From NCBI GenBank assembly GCA_023715865.1, contig JAMBOW010000007.1, positions 124,001 through 188,000 of the forward strand: a stretch of 64,000 nucleotides of DNA. Reading direction: 5' to 3'. Shown here in pieces: positions 1-8,865 of the stretch. Made by a program: the position numbers and the translations under genes. Origin of the DNA: Neobacillus mesonae (GTDB lineage Bacteria > Bacillota > Bacilli > Paenibacillales > Paenibacillaceae). The stretch's first letter is position 1. Each line of letters begins with the position of its first letter. Under the pieces are notes generated by a model. The model did not search any database. It had not been told where the DNA came from and worked only from the letters and a program-made list of their open reading frames with translations.

Positions 1-1051
1 CAAGCCCCGGAGGCAGCACGGCATACCCCAGACGAAAGCCTTGAGGCATTGTTTTGGAAAAAGAACCGATGTGTACCACCCTCTCCTCCTGATCCAGCAC
101 CTTTAAAGGTTCAATTGGCCGTCCACGAAAACGAAATTCGCTGTCATAGCTGTCCTCGATAATGATTGCCTGCTTTCTTCTTGCCCATCTAAGAATTTCA
201 AGTCTACGCTCCAAGCTTAAGACAGCCCCTGTCGGAAACTGCCTGCTGGGTGTCACAAACAAAAGGCGGGCATCCCAATTCTGTGGAATAATGCCCTCAT
301 GGTCAACAGACACAGAAATCACCCTTCCTCCGCAAACCTGGACAGCCTGTGCAAACCCTCTAAACCCCGGATCCTCAACAACTGCTCCTTCACCCGGATT
401 CAGCAAAATCTGAGAAAGCAGCGCAATGGCCTGCATAGAGCCGCTGAACAGCACAATTTCCTCGGCTTGTACTACAATCCCTCGAGTCGCTCCAAGGTGA
501 GCCGCGATAGCTTCTCTTAATCGCATGTCTCCTGCCGGATCATTTATACTTGTATGTTCCCTCTGACGTGAGCCTGCGATAAGTGCACTCTTCCATTCGG
601 CAAAAGGAAAATCAGAATCAGACTGCTCTGCTGCATTGAAACGTATATCTTCTTCCTGAGGATGCAGCTTCACCTCCTGATCTGTCAGGAGAAGATGACG
701 GCTGTTCTCTTTTATTTCTCTATACTGATCCGCCGCCCTCTCCCCCCATGCGGATAATCTAATGTCCGTGTGAACTGCTCTTACCCTCTCCATTTCAGCG
801 CCGGCAAAAGTGACATAGGTTCCTCGTCCCGTCTCGGTTTGAATATAGCCGTCAGCCTGCAGCATGTCATAAGCCGTCGCCACCGAACCTCGAGAAAGTC
901 CGTATTGCAAAGCCAGCTCACGGCTGGCCGGCAGTCTGCTTCCGCCAGCCAAAGTACCGGATAAAATACCATCCCTTATTGCGTGATAGAGCGCGCTGTA
1001 TTTATATCGATATTGCTTGACATAGCGCTCCCAGGAAAGCGTAAACTCCAT
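1..1051 (-). CDS. MocR/PdxR-family GntR regulator with aminotransferase-like domain (3' end cut by window edge)
   Basis: The reverse strand reads open from an ATG at 1051 to the window edge, giving about 350 residues of a protein that in this family is usually 460-500 long. Residues about 10-75 form a GntR winged helix (RLPASRELALQYGLSRG). After a linker comes a fold-type I aminotransferase domain with the PLP-lysine motif SFSKT, the lysine at about residue 333. GGAGG at 1062-1066 lies 10 bases before the start. MocR proteins bind PLP and a nearby promoter, often activating a divergent gene for vitamin B6 or amino acid metabolism. The divergent neighbour here is a PNPOx-like flavoprotein, which fits. 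The family is clear; the exact ligand and target are inferred. Confidence 0.93.
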   Translation of the reverse strand, partial: MEFTLSWERYVKQYRYKYSALYHAIRDGILSGTLAGGSRLPASRELALQYGLSRGSVATAYDMLQADGYIQTETGRGTYVTFAGAEMERVRAVHTDIRLSAWGERAADQYREIKENSRHLLLTDQEVKLHPQEEDIRFNAAEQSDSDFPFAEWKSALIAGSRQREHTSINDPAGDMRLREAIAAHLGATRGIVVQAEEIVLFSGSMQAIALLSQILLNPGEGAVVEDPGFRGFAQAVQVCGGRVISVSVDHEGIIPQNWDARLLFVTPSRQFPTGAVLSLERRLEILRWARRKQAIIIEDSYDSEFRFRGRPIEPLKVLDQEERVVHIGSFSKTMPQGFRLGYAVLPPGL

Positions 1052-1199
1052 CTCATGACTACCTCCGCTCACTTTATAACCATTCTTAATAGCTGTATTG
1101 TAATAAATTGGCCTATAGAAAAACAACTTAATTGGATCTTTTTTCATGACACCAGGCGCAATAAGATAGGTTAATAAAACGTTACAGGAGGAACACTTG
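1052..1199. promoter_or_regulatory. Divergent promoter region between the MocR gene and the PNPOx-like gene
   Basis: This 148-bp gap should hold both promoters and the MocR binding site. The hexamer AATTGG occurs twice in the same orientation, at 1106-1111 and 1130-1135, 24 bp apart. MocR/PdxR dimers usually bind direct repeats, so this pair is a candidate operator, but the match is short and could be chance. AGGAGG at 1186-1191 sets the start of the rightward gene. Confidence 0.35.
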
Positions 1200-1817
1200 A
1201 TGAGAAGAAAAGAATTTACCATTCAAGAAGAAGAGGAAATCACCGAGTTTTTATCTGCTCAAACCTTCGGATTTCTAGGTACCGTCAGCCCGGAAAACAA
1301 ACCAAGGGTCACACCTCTTAATTTCGTATACGATGAAGGAAACTTTTATTTTCACGGCAGTCTCGCAGGGGAAAAGATGAAACATATCAAGGCGAACAGC
1401 GAGGTCAGCTTCACGGTGGCGGAAGAGTATTCTCTCATCCCTTCTTATTTCAGCGATCCCTTGCTCGCCTGTCCCGCAACCGCCTTTTTCAAGAGTGTTA
1501 CTGCGAGCGGTTACGCGGAAAAAGTGGTGGATCTGCAGGAGAAGGCACGTGCCCTGAGCAAATTTATGGAAAAGCTGCAGCCTCAAGGAGGATATTTGCC
1601 GATTGATGCAGACGATCCCAGATATAAAGGCGAGTTAAAAGCAGTCGCTGTCGTTCGAATCGTACCTGAAACACTGACAGCTAAATTTAAGTTTGGACAA
1701 AATCTGAAGAAAGAAAGGCATGAGCATTTACAACAGCAGCTAGAAGAGCGCGGTGGATCAAAGGATGCGGAAACTGTAGATATGATGCGAAAATATTGTC
1801 CTTTTCACTCTGAATGA
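1200..1817 (+). CDS. Pyridoxamine 5'-phosphate oxidase family (FMN-binding split-barrel) protein
   Basis: This protein of 205 residues has the N-terminal pattern of the PNPOx-like split barrel (FGFLGTVSPENKPRVTPLNF at about 25-45, then FHGSLAGEKM), the region that holds flavin in this superfamily. The C-terminal part has two cysteine-free helices and ends CPFHSE. An in-frame TTG at 1197 directly precedes the ATG at 1200; AGGAGG at 1186-1191 gives an 8-base spacer to the ATG, so that start is preferred. It is divergent from a MocR regulator, a common pairing. It may bind FMN, F420 or heme; the substrate is unknown and it is not classic PdxH. Confidence 0.85.
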   Translation: MRRKEFTIQEEEEITEFLSAQTFGFLGTVSPENKPRVTPLNFVYDEGNFYFHGSLAGEKMKHIKANSEVSFTVAEEYSLIPSYFSDPLLACPATAFFKSVTASGYAEKVVDLQEKARALSKFMEKLQPQGGYLPIDADDPRYKGELKAVAVVRIVPETLTAKFKFGQNLKKERHEHLQQQLEERGGSKDAETVDMMRKYCPFHSE

Positions 1818-1913
1818 TCATGTTTTTCCCTTCCAAAAACCGTTCATACTATAACGATAGATCAATCAAGTAACGCGGTAACGCACTGTAAACGTCATTT
1901 GTATTGTTTTTCC

Positions 1914-1942
1914 GTGACGACCGCTTGGCTTGGTGCTATAAT
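1914..1942 (+). promoter_or_regulatory. Sigma-A type promoter for the aminotransferase gene
   Basis: TATAAT at 1937-1942 is a perfect -10 box. A weak -35 (GTGACG, 1914-1919) lies 17 bp upstream. Transcription would start near 1949, about 50 bases before the gene. Confidence 0.5.
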
Positions 1943-1997
1943 ATGAGGCAGTGTAAATGGTGTCTAATTTATTCAAAGACTTGGAAGGATGAAAACG

Positions 1998-3302
1998 ATG
2001 AACCCACTGGCTGTACAGCTTAACGAAAGTATTCAAGCGGGCAGCGATCATGTGTACGACATGCTCTCGAGGCTTGGCAAAGAGCTTTATTATCCGAAGG
2101 AAGGTATTCTTAGTCAATCGGCGGAAGCTTCAAGCCGCGCTAAGAAGTACAATGCAACAATCGGAATTGCAACAGAAGGCGGCAAACCGATGCACCTGCA
2201 AGTCATTCAGGAGAAACTGTCTGCCTATAAGCCACAGGATCTGTATCCTTACGCGCCTCCGGCGGGTAAACCGGATTTACGAGTGGCATGGCGCAATAAA
2301 ATGCTTGAAGAGACGCCATCTTTACAAGGTAAATCATTTGGCAATCCGATTGCAACGAACGCACTCACACATGGCCTCAGCATCGTGGCAGATCTGTTCG
2401 TTGATGAAGGAGATGCTGTTATATACCCAGATAAAAACTGGGAAAATTATGAGCTCACTTTCGGAGTTCGCAGACACGCACGTTTAATCAACTATCCATT
2501 GTTTAATGAACATATGAAATTTAACAGCAGCGGACTTAAGGAAACACTTCTTGCACAGAAGAACCAAGGGAAGGCAATTGTCGTCTTGAACTTCCCGAAC
2601 AATCCGACGGGCTACACTCCTGGAGTGGAAGAGAGCCAAGAGATTGTAGCTGCGATTAAAGAAGCAGCTGAAGCCGGGATTAATGTTGTCGTCGTTACAG
2701 ATGATGCCTATTTCGGGTTATTTTTTGAGAATTCGATTCATGAATCTTTATTCGGCAGCTTAACCGGCATTCACCCGCGTGTACTACCGATTAAAGTAGA
2801 CGGTGCGACAAAGGAAGAATTTGTATGGGGATTCCGTGTCGGTTTCATCACTTACGCTCATGATAACCAGGATATTTTGTCTGCTCTCGAACAAAAGACG
2901 CTTGGCATTATTCGAGCAACGATTTCAAGCGGTCCACACCCTTCGCAGACCTTTGTGCTTGATGCTCTGAAATCGCCGGACTTTGCAGCGCAAAAGGAAG
3001 AGAAGTTTTACATTATGAAGGCCCGCGCCAACAAGGTTAAAGCTTTACTGGACAGCGGGAAGTATGACGGAGCATGGGAGTATTATCCCTTCAATTCGGG
3101 ATATTTCATGTGCTTGAAAGTAACCAAAGTGAAAGCTGAAGAGCTCCGGGTTCATCTGCTGAACCACTACGGAATAGGTACGATCGCGCTTGGGGATCAA
3201 GATTTGAGAATTGCCTTTTCTTCACTGGAGGAGAGCCAGCTCGAAGAGCTGTTTGACACGATCTATCAAGCTGTTCAGGATCTGACGCAAAGCTCAAAAT
3301 AG
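1998..3302 (+). CDS. Class I/II PLP-dependent aminotransferase
   Basis: This is a cytosolic fold-type I PLP enzyme of 434 residues. Visible marks are the substrate-loop region (LYPYAPPAGKPDLRVAWR), NFPNNPTGYTP with the conserved Asn and Pro, VVTDDAYFG with the PLP-ring aspartate, and GATKEEFVWGFRVGF, which holds the likely Schiff-base lysine and the conserved arginine. An ATG at 1989 abuts the GGAAGG (1983-1988) and is too close to use; the ATG at 1998 has a 9-base spacer and was chosen. The lysine sits in an unusual GATKEEFVWG context rather than SxSK, so this is an uncommon subfamily. The gene stands alone, with its own promoter and terminator. The substrate cannot be told. Confidence 0.88.
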   Translation: MNPLAVQLNESIQAGSDHVYDMLSRLGKELYYPKEGILSQSAEASSRAKKYNATIGIATEGGKPMHLQVIQEKLSAYKPQDLYPYAPPAGKPDLRVAWRNKMLEETPSLQGKSFGNPIATNALTHGLSIVADLFVDEGDAVIYPDKNWENYELTFGVRRHARLINYPLFNEHMKFNSSGLKETLLAQKNQGKAIVVLNFPNNPTGYTPGVEESQEIVAAIKEAAEAGINVVVVTDDAYFGLFFENSIHESLFGSLTGIHPRVLPIKVDGATKEEFVWGFRVGFITYAHDNQDILSALEQKTLGIIRATISSGPHPSQTFVLDALKSPDFAAQKEEKFYIMKARANKVKALLDSGKYDGAWEYYPFNSGYFMCLKVTKVKAEELRVHLLNHYGIGTIALGDQDLRIAFSSLEESQLEELFDTIYQAVQDLTQSSK

Positions 3303-3328
3303 GTGAGTACTGAAAGCAACTCAATATA

Positions 3329-3367
3329 GGAGTTTCCAATACCTCAGGGGTACTGGAAACTCCTTTT
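3329..3367 (+). terminator. Intrinsic terminator of the aminotransferase gene
   Basis: A 10-bp perfect stem (GGAGTTTCCA at 3329-3338 pairing with 3354-3363) is followed by TTTT. It lies 27 bases after the stop codon. Confidence 0.85.
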
Positions 3368-3523
3368 CACATTGATGTTGCTGCTGCAATAAAGCCAGTA
3401 CACCCCATTTTTTTTACAACGTTATGGCATCAGCCCAAACACGAAGGGCACCCGTTTCATAGGATACGTTGTACGCTTCGATAAGAGAAGCTTACGACAA
3501 AGACTCGAAAGGGGTATGAAAAT

Positions 3524-3664
3524 ATGTCTGGAAAAGATGAAAGAAGCTATGGTGGAGATTATGGAAACAACTACGGCGGAGGCCACAGCAACAAAATCGG
3601 CGCAGTTCTTGTATTGTTCATCCTTCTCGTAATCATCGTTAAATCGTTCAGCTACAGCTACTAA
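3524..3664 (+). CDS. YjcZ-family small sporulation-associated membrane peptide (46 aa)
   Basis: An ATG at 3524 opens a 46-residue frame. The first 24 residues are polar and rich in Gly, Tyr and Asn (YGGDYGNNYGGG). They are followed by one hydrophobic segment (IGAVLVLFILLVIIV) and the tail SFSYSY. This layout matches the tiny YjcZ/SscA-like transmembrane peptides of Bacillales, which are tied to the spore or its coat. AAAGGGG upstream serves as ribosome binding site. It is too short for routine gene callers but has clear coding character. The exact role is unknown. Confidence 0.8.
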   Translation: MSGKDERSYGGDYGNNYGGGHSNKIGAVLVLFILLVIIVKSFSYSY

Positions 3665-3744
3665 TATCAACGGACCAAGTGATCAGCTGGTCTCTACGCG
3701 GTAAATTTCACACCTGAATCTCCCCGCGAATAAGACTCCTGGCC

Positions 3745-3780
3745 ATAAAGTAAAGAGGTCTACCCTTGGATAGACCTCTT
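3745..3780 (-). terminator. Intrinsic terminator of the helicase-ecsA-ecsB operon
   Basis: AAGAGGTCTA at 3753-3762 pairs with 3771-3780 in a perfect 10-bp stem. Read on the minus strand it is followed by a T-rich run, 20 bases beyond the ecsB stop. Confidence 0.8.
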
Positions 3781-3799
3781 ACGAATAAACGCCATGCAC

Positions 3800-5017
3800 T
3801 TATTCCATTTCTTCTTCTTTGGACCATTTCTTCATTTGAGAGCTTCGGAACATATGGGCAATGAGTAGACCAAGCGCTAAGGTAATCGCTAGTTCTACCC
3901 ATCTGCCCCACCCTCCAATGATCAGCGGAATCCATAATAGCAAGGTAAGTGCTGTCTGCAATGTGTAAACAAACTTTAACACTTGAGTTCTCCGGCTCTC
4001 GGCCGTAACGGGATAAATATAAATCCAGAAGGAGTCACGGTGATATCGGGACAGACCGGATAATTGAACCCCAAGCAGGAACAGGAAAAATAAATATACT
4101 CCACTGCCCCATAGACTGTTTCCAGTCCAATAGATAAAAAAGGCTGCGACAATTGCAAGACGAATACATATTCCAAGCAAATCGCTCCGAATGAAAGTCT
4201 TCGTAATTAAGTATTGAAAGGCCGTATGCTGCCCCCAAGGTATTCGTTCAGCCAGAGGGGACAGCCAGCGACGAGCATGGACACGCTGCTTTAGAGCAGG
4301 AACTTCAACGAAGAATCCCAATGTTTTCATGACCCGCGCGCTTCTCAGCTGCTCTGTTTCAATAAGGTATTCCCAAGGTACAGGAAGACGTACAGGCAGT
4401 CTGAGTGTGACCAAATATAAGGCTGCCAAGATGGCTATAAAGATCAGTCCTGGAATGACCGCATGCCAAACCCATGCATAAATCGCCATAATGATAACGG
4501 CATATCGCAGAAGACGATAGCTCATCCTCGCTGTTTTAGATAACATCTGCTGCTCACACCAGCCTCCGTAGCTGGCCAAGTATTTTAAGAGAAGGAGAAG
4601 GATCAGAAACAGCAGGAAGGGCTTAGGCTCTGCCTCACTTCGAATATAGAGCGGCCATAACAGGATGAATAAGAGAATCAGTCCTATGGATTTGTAGACG
4701 ATTCCCCGAGTAAAGCTTTTTTGCAAATAAAGTTGCATTCGGTATTCCTGCGGTCTTAAAAACACAATATCCGCCTGATGCAGATAGGTTCGATAACTGC
4801 TGAAGATTACAGGAGGAACGAGCACAATGAGCATAACCCACCGAATCGGAAAGCCGCTGGGAATATCCTGCACGAGCGAAGTATACCACGCAGAAAAAGC
4901 GATCAGAGAAAATCCTAATATGACAGCAACCCCGCTCTGCAGTACATATCCAAGATACGGTGTGATCTTGCTCCAAAATGCGCTCCGTCTCGTTTTCCAT
5001 AGCTGCTGCAGATCCAT
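3800..5017 (-). CDS. ecsB: ABC transporter permease, EcsB-like
   Basis: This 405-residue integral membrane protein has about eight to ten hydrophobic segments. An N-terminal region (LWKTRRSAFWSK) leads into a pair of helices, and charged loops separate the rest. It follows ecsA with only 3 bases between stop and start, so the two are translated as a unit. EcsB is the membrane part of the EcsAB exporter, which in Bacillus affects regulated intramembrane proteolysis, secretion and competence. Length matches B. subtilis EcsB (about 408). The cargo is not established by the sequence. Confidence 0.87.
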   Translation of the reverse strand: MDLQQLWKTRRSAFWSKITPYLGYVLQSGVAVILGFSLIAFSAWYTSLVQDIPSGFPIRWVMLIVLVPPVIFSSYRTYLHQADIVFLRPQEYRMQLYLQKSFTRGIVYKSIGLILLFILLWPLYIRSEAEPKPFLLFLILLLLLKYLASYGGWCEQQMLSKTARMSYRLLRYAVIIMAIYAWVWHAVIPGLIFIAILAALYLVTLRLPVRLPVPWEYLIETEQLRSARVMKTLGFFVEVPALKQRVHARRWLSPLAERIPWGQHTAFQYLITKTFIRSDLLGICIRLAIVAAFFIYWTGNSLWGSGVYLFFLFLLGVQLSGLSRYHRDSFWIYIYPVTAESRRTQVLKFVYTLQTALTLLLWIPLIIGGWGRWVELAITLALGLLIAHMFRSSQMKKWSKEEEME

Positions 5018-5020
5018 CTT

Positions 5021-5767
5021 CTAATCCCCGCCTTGTACGAGATTATAAAATATTTCTTCCAGCGGCGCCTGTCCCATTCCGGATTGAATACGAAGCTCCT
5101 CTAAAGTCCCTTGTGAAATAATCTTTCCGCCATGCAGTATGATAAAACGATCACAATAGTCTTCAATGGTTGAAAGGATATGGGAGCTCAGCAAAATTGA
5201 CGATCCAGATGCTCGAATCTCCATCATAAAATCGAGCAGAGACCGTATACCCAGCGGATCCAGGCCAAGAAATGGCTCATCGATAACATAAAGCTGCGGT
5301 CTTGCCACAAAAGCGCTCATAATCATGACCTTTTGACGCATCCCTTTGGATAAGTGAGAGGATAAGCTGTCCTTCTTATCGCGCATACGAAACATGTCCA
5401 GCAGTTGATCCGCTCTCTCCGCAAACTGCGCTTTTGGCACATTATAAGCACGAGCTGTAAATTCCAAATGCTCCATCACGGTCATTTCCATAAACAGCTC
5501 CGGTGATTCCGGAACAAACGCCATACCGCTCTGATAAGCTTCCGGATCTTCCTCCCTGCGCTTGCCTCCGATAAGGACTTCGCCCTTGTGAGGCACCATG
5601 AGGCCTAATATATGCTTCATCGTAGTACTTTTCCCGGCACCGTTAAGTCCAATAAGACCAACCATCTCACCTGGAGCTACTTTAATATCAATATGGTGCA
5701 GCACCGGCTTCTTGGCACTATATCCTCCGCTTAAGGCATTAATTTGCAGGATCGGTGTCTGTTCCAT
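5021..5767 (-). CDS. ecsA: ABC transporter ATP-binding protein, EcsA-like
   Basis: A complete ABC ATPase of 248 residues: Walker A GLNGAGKST at 40-48, a signature written LSKGMRQ (139-145) rather than LSGGQ, Walker B LYVIDEP at 159-165, then the D-loop GLDP and the H-loop at SSHILS. The LSKGMRQK signature and length are typical of EcsA. Start ATG at 5767 is preceded by a GGGGGA ribosome binding site. It sits 25 bases after the helicase gene and 3 bases before ecsB, so all three are probably co-transcribed. It should energise EcsB at the cytoplasmic face of the membrane. Confidence 0.92.
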   Translation of the reverse strand: MEQTPILQINALSGGYSAKKPVLHHIDIKVAPGEMVGLIGLNGAGKSTTMKHILGLMVPHKGEVLIGGKRREEDPEAYQSGMAFVPESPELFMEMTVMEHLEFTARAYNVPKAQFAERADQLLDMFRMRDKKDSLSSHLSKGMRQKVMIMSAFVARPQLYVIDEPFLGLDPLGIRSLLDFMMEIRASGSSILLSSHILSTIEDYCDRFIILHGGKIISQGTLEELRIQSGMGQAPLEEIFYNLVQGGD

Positions 5768-5792
5768 GTTATCCCCCGCTTTCTTCTACAAC

Positions 5793-7151
5793 TCACTGTT
5801 TTTCGTTCTGTTTATTCTTGAGCCATTTCGGAGCGCCTTTATTTTTTCGGTCCTGCGTTCTTTCATTCTTCTTACGCTGGGATGGCACTGGCTTGTCCTT
5901 CGGTCGGCTGTGTGTATTCCCGTTCTGTGTCTTCGGAGCTGTTCTGCGGACAGAAGCTTCCCCGCTCGCTCCACCCGTTCTATGAGTTTCGCGGAACGGT
6001 GTGCGATTTCCTTGTTCTTCTCTTTCCTGTATTTCTCCGCCATACAGAACACGTTCAATCAGCTCGATCCCAAGCTCTTTTGCAAATTTACGCATAATGA
6101 ACGTCTGCTTCTCGCCTACAATAGAAATGACCGTACCTGTCTTCCCCATGCGTCCTGTTCTGCCGGCGCGGTGAACATAGTGGTCTGAATCAAAGGCCGG
6201 ATCAAAGTTAATGACCAGGGGCAGATCCTGGATATCAAGCCCTCTTGCCGCCACATCGCTTGCCACGAGCAGCTTAACCTTACCGTCTCTGAAATTAGCC
6301 AGCACTCTGCTGCGGGTAATTTTATCCGCGTCCCCATACAAAGCAGCGGCTGACAGCCCCATAAAATTCATTTTTGCTTCTACTTCAGCAATGGTCTCTG
6401 CCGTATTGGCAAATACGATGGCTCTATCCGGATCAAAATGCCGCACAATTCGCCGAAGCATATCCACCTTCTCGCGGTCATTCGCCACAAAATAAAGATG
6501 AGTAAGCCCGGCTGCTGTCATTTGTTCAGGTTCGATGCCGATCGTAACCATATCCTTCATTTCGCGCTTAGCAAGCTTCTCTGTGTCCTTATCCACAGTT
6601 GCGGATAAAAACACAAGCTGCCGATCCCGCAAGGAACGGTGCAATATTTGCTCTACATCTCCTGCCCCGCCAAGCTGGAACACTTGGTCTACTTCATCAA
6701 TAACAATCGTCGTTATCTGATGCATCTTCAGCTTGCGGATTTCAATCAGCTCACGAACACGCCCCGGTGTACCTACAACCACTTCCGGATGCTCTCTCAG
6801 TTTGTCGATTTGGCGCTTGATTGCCGCACCGCCAATTAGTCCGAGCGTTTTAATGCCGCGATAAGTGCCGTAAGTTTCCGCTTCACGTACAATTTGCATA
6901 GCAAGCTCTTGGGTCGGAGCGAGGATCAGCTTTTGCGTCCCCTTGATGCTCGTGTCAATCGTCTCCAGTACCGGCAGCAGATATGCAAGTGTCTTCCCTG
7001 TTCCTGTCTGGGAGCGTGCAAGCACGTCTTTCCCTTCCCGTATAACCGGTATCGTCTGCTCCTGTACAGGAGAAGGATTCTCTATTCCCCGCTCGGCCAA
7101 GAGTTCTATCAAGCCCGGGTTTAGCCCGAGCGAATCAAATGTCATTGTCAT
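5793..7151 (-). CDS. DEAD-box RNA helicase (YfmL-like, DEVD motif)
   Basis: This 452-residue protein has the two RecA-like domains of a DEAD-box helicase: Q motif (SPVQEQTIP), motif I ARSQTGTGKT, Ib VGTPGRV, III LSATVD, IV VFANTAE, V ASDVAARGLDI and VI HRAGRTGRMG. Motif II reads DEVD instead of DEAD; B. subtilis YfmL has DETD at this site, and flanking text (LKMH..TIV.DE) also resembles YfmL, a ribosome-assembly and cold-growth helicase. Residues beyond about 375 are a basic, Arg/Lys/Asn-rich tail of the kind used for RNA contact. The ATG at 7151 has AAAGGA 10 bases upstream. It heads an apparent operon with ecsA and ecsB. Confidence 0.9.
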   Translation of the reverse strand: MTMTFDSLGLNPGLIELLAERGIENPSPVQEQTIPVIREGKDVLARSQTGTGKTLAYLLPVLETIDTSIKGTQKLILAPTQELAMQIVREAETYGTYRGIKTLGLIGGAAIKRQIDKLREHPEVVVGTPGRVRELIEIRKLKMHQITTIVIDEVDQVFQLGGAGDVEQILHRSLRDRQLVFLSATVDKDTEKLAKREMKDMVTIGIEPEQMTAAGLTHLYFVANDREKVDMLRRIVRHFDPDRAIVFANTAETIAEVEAKMNFMGLSAAALYGDADKITRSRVLANFRDGKVKLLVASDVAARGLDIQDLPLVINFDPAFDSDHYVHRAGRTGRMGKTGTVISIVGEKQTFIMRKFAKELGIELIERVLYGGEIQEREEQGNRTPFRETHRTGGASGEASVRRTAPKTQNGNTHSRPKDKPVPSQRKKNERTQDRKNKGAPKWLKNKQNEKQ

Positions 7152-7247
7152 TCATGTCCATCCTTTGTTATGAAATCATTACATTTCATTATATGCGAAA
7201 ACCCTTCTTGTACCAAATTACGAACGAAAAAAACTGAATTCTCTCCA

Positions 7248-7290
7248 AAATAAAAAGCCCTTGAGCTATTCAATCTGTTCAAGAGCCTTT
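7248..7290 (-). terminator. Intrinsic terminator of the SDR gene
   Basis: On the minus strand AAGGCTCTTGA pairs with TCAAGGGCTT, followed by TTTATTTT. It lies just after the SDR stop and separates that gene from the helicase operon. Confidence 0.8.
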
Positions 7291-7301
7291 CCTATATAAG
7301 A

Positions 7302-8078
7302 TTATTTACGATTCAGCATCCCGTAGGTAAGCCTGTCCGCCAGCCTTGGAAACAACTGATAGAGCCGAATTCCAGCTGCCGCTATATGAGGAAGATTTAC
7401 CTCTTCCTTCTCTTTGATGATCGCTTGAACCATCTTGTCTGCAACATATTCAGGCTGCATGATAAAACCTTTCAAGTTGCTGATGTATCCTCCGTCAGGA
7501 TCCGCTGTCTCAAAAAAAGGCGTATCAATCGGTCCCGGATTGATCGTCGTCACCTTGACTCCCGTCCTTCTCAGCTCCTGCCGCAGGGCATTACTGAATC
7601 CCAGAACCGCATGCTTGGTTGCTGTGTAGGAGGCTGACTTAGCTGTTCCAACCTTACCAGCCATGGACGCCACATTAACAATCTGTCCATGCCCTGCAGC
7701 AAGCATATGAGGCAGCACGGCTTTCGTCATCCGTACCGTCCCCATGTAGTTAACATTCATCATCTGTTCAAACGTTGACACCGGCATATTCTTTGTCATT
7801 TCAAACTGCCCGTATCCTGCATTGTTTAGAAGCACATCAATGCGTCCGTGTTTGCCGATCATTTCCTGGACCAAAGACAGGATCTGTTCATTGTCCATTA
7901 CATCCAGCTGATACCACTCAGGTTTCCCAGCTATTGAACGGCTGATCTCTTGAAGCTTGTCGCCGGATCGGGCCGTCAGAATAGGAACAGCCCCTTGTTC
8001 ACTTAGCTTCCGTGCACAAAGGGCTCCTATTCCGCTGGAGGCTCCTGTAATAAGTACAACCTTGTCTTTCAGTTTCAT
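7302..8078 (-). CDS. Short-chain dehydrogenase/reductase
   Basis: This classical SDR of 258 residues has the Rossmann dinucleotide motif TGASSGIG at about 12-19, the NNAGYG motif, the catalytic serine (NVASMAG) and the catalytic YTATK pair (YxxxK). The PGPIDTPF segment after the active site is also typical. The ATG at 8078 follows GGGAGGG with a suitable spacer. A hydrophobic C-terminus (LYQLFPRLADRLTYGML) is seen in the YqjQ/DltE-like group of fatty acyl or ketoacyl reductases. It is monocistronic with its own terminator. Substrate unknown. Confidence 0.9.
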   Translation of the reverse strand: MKLKDKVVLITGASSGIGALCARKLSEQGAVPILTARSGDKLQEISRSIAGKPEWYQLDVMDNEQILSLVQEMIGKHGRIDVLLNNAGYGQFEMTKNMPVSTFEQMMNVNYMGTVRMTKAVLPHMLAAGHGQIVNVASMAGKVGTAKSASYTATKHAVLGFSNALRQELRRTGVKVTTINPGPIDTPFFETADPDGGYISNLKGFIMQPEYVADKMVQAIIKEKEEVNLPHIAAAGIRLYQLFPRLADRLTYGMLNRK

Positions 8079-8200
8079 ACGTTTCTTTCCCTCCCGTAAG
8101 CAACTAGCTTATATATTCTTATATATAATGTACCTCAGAAAGGCCGTAAGATTACACTTCAAGCTGCTTACGAAAAAGAAATTTTCACTCCTGCACAAGC

Positions 8201-8659
8201 TTAAGAGATCATAACCTGGATATCCAGTTCCCCGATTCCATCCATCGTGAGCGGTATGCTTAACGCTTGCTTTACCGCATCCATAGCCGGATGAGAGGAT
8301 TTGGTTACCTGGGGAGGCGTGATATCAACAGCAATCCCTTGATTGAACAGAATGGTGCTTGCATTGCCGCTGATCATATTCCCAAGCTCGGAAATTGCAC
8401 TCTGTCCCATTTCATCCATCTCCGAAATAACAAATCCGCCCATCATAGCGGAGACAATTCGCAGTGCAACCTCCTCCTGTATCCCGAACACGATTTTACC
8501 GTTCAATTGCCCTGACATCCCGATTAAAATCCATATATGATCCTCGAGAAATTCAACTTGCTTAATACCCAGCTTCCCGGCAGAAGGTGAGATTTGAATC
8601 AATTGCTCAAATACGAGCCGCGCGGACTCCAAAAAAGGATTAATCACTTCGGCTTTCAA
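8201..8659 (-). CDS. cheX: CheX-type CheY-P phosphatase
   Basis: This cytosolic protein of 152 residues shows the CheC/CheX/FliY phosphatase helix ELGNMISGN (about 91-99), which holds the E-x2-N pair that attacks phospho-CheY. Unlike CheC it has one such motif, and the length fits CheX. The start is TTG at 8659: AAGGAGG lies 8 bases before it and no nearby ATG is in frame. It stands alone, without other chemotaxis genes. It would shorten the CheY-P signal, or act on another CheY-like receiver. Family assignment is strong. Confidence 0.88.
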   Translation of the reverse strand: MKAEVINPFLESARLVFEQLIQISPSAGKLGIKQVEFLEDHIWILIGMSGQLNGKIVFGIQEEVALRIVSAMMGGFVISEMDEMGQSAISELGNMISGNASTILFNQGIAVDITPPQVTKSSHPAMDAVKQALSIPLTMDGIGELDIQVMIS

Positions 8660-8865
8660 CGATTGTGCCTCCTTACTAGGTTAATGGTCACGAATCAAAA
8701 GTCCCATTAAAATTAACAATATTATACTTTAAGCCACACCAAAATTCATTACGAATTCAAGCCAAGGGCCCATAATTATTGTTATCGACAAGTAAGAAAG
8801 GATTATTAATACCATTTTTCATTTACTAAAACCGAGCTGAACAGCCGAAGAATAGTTCTTATATC

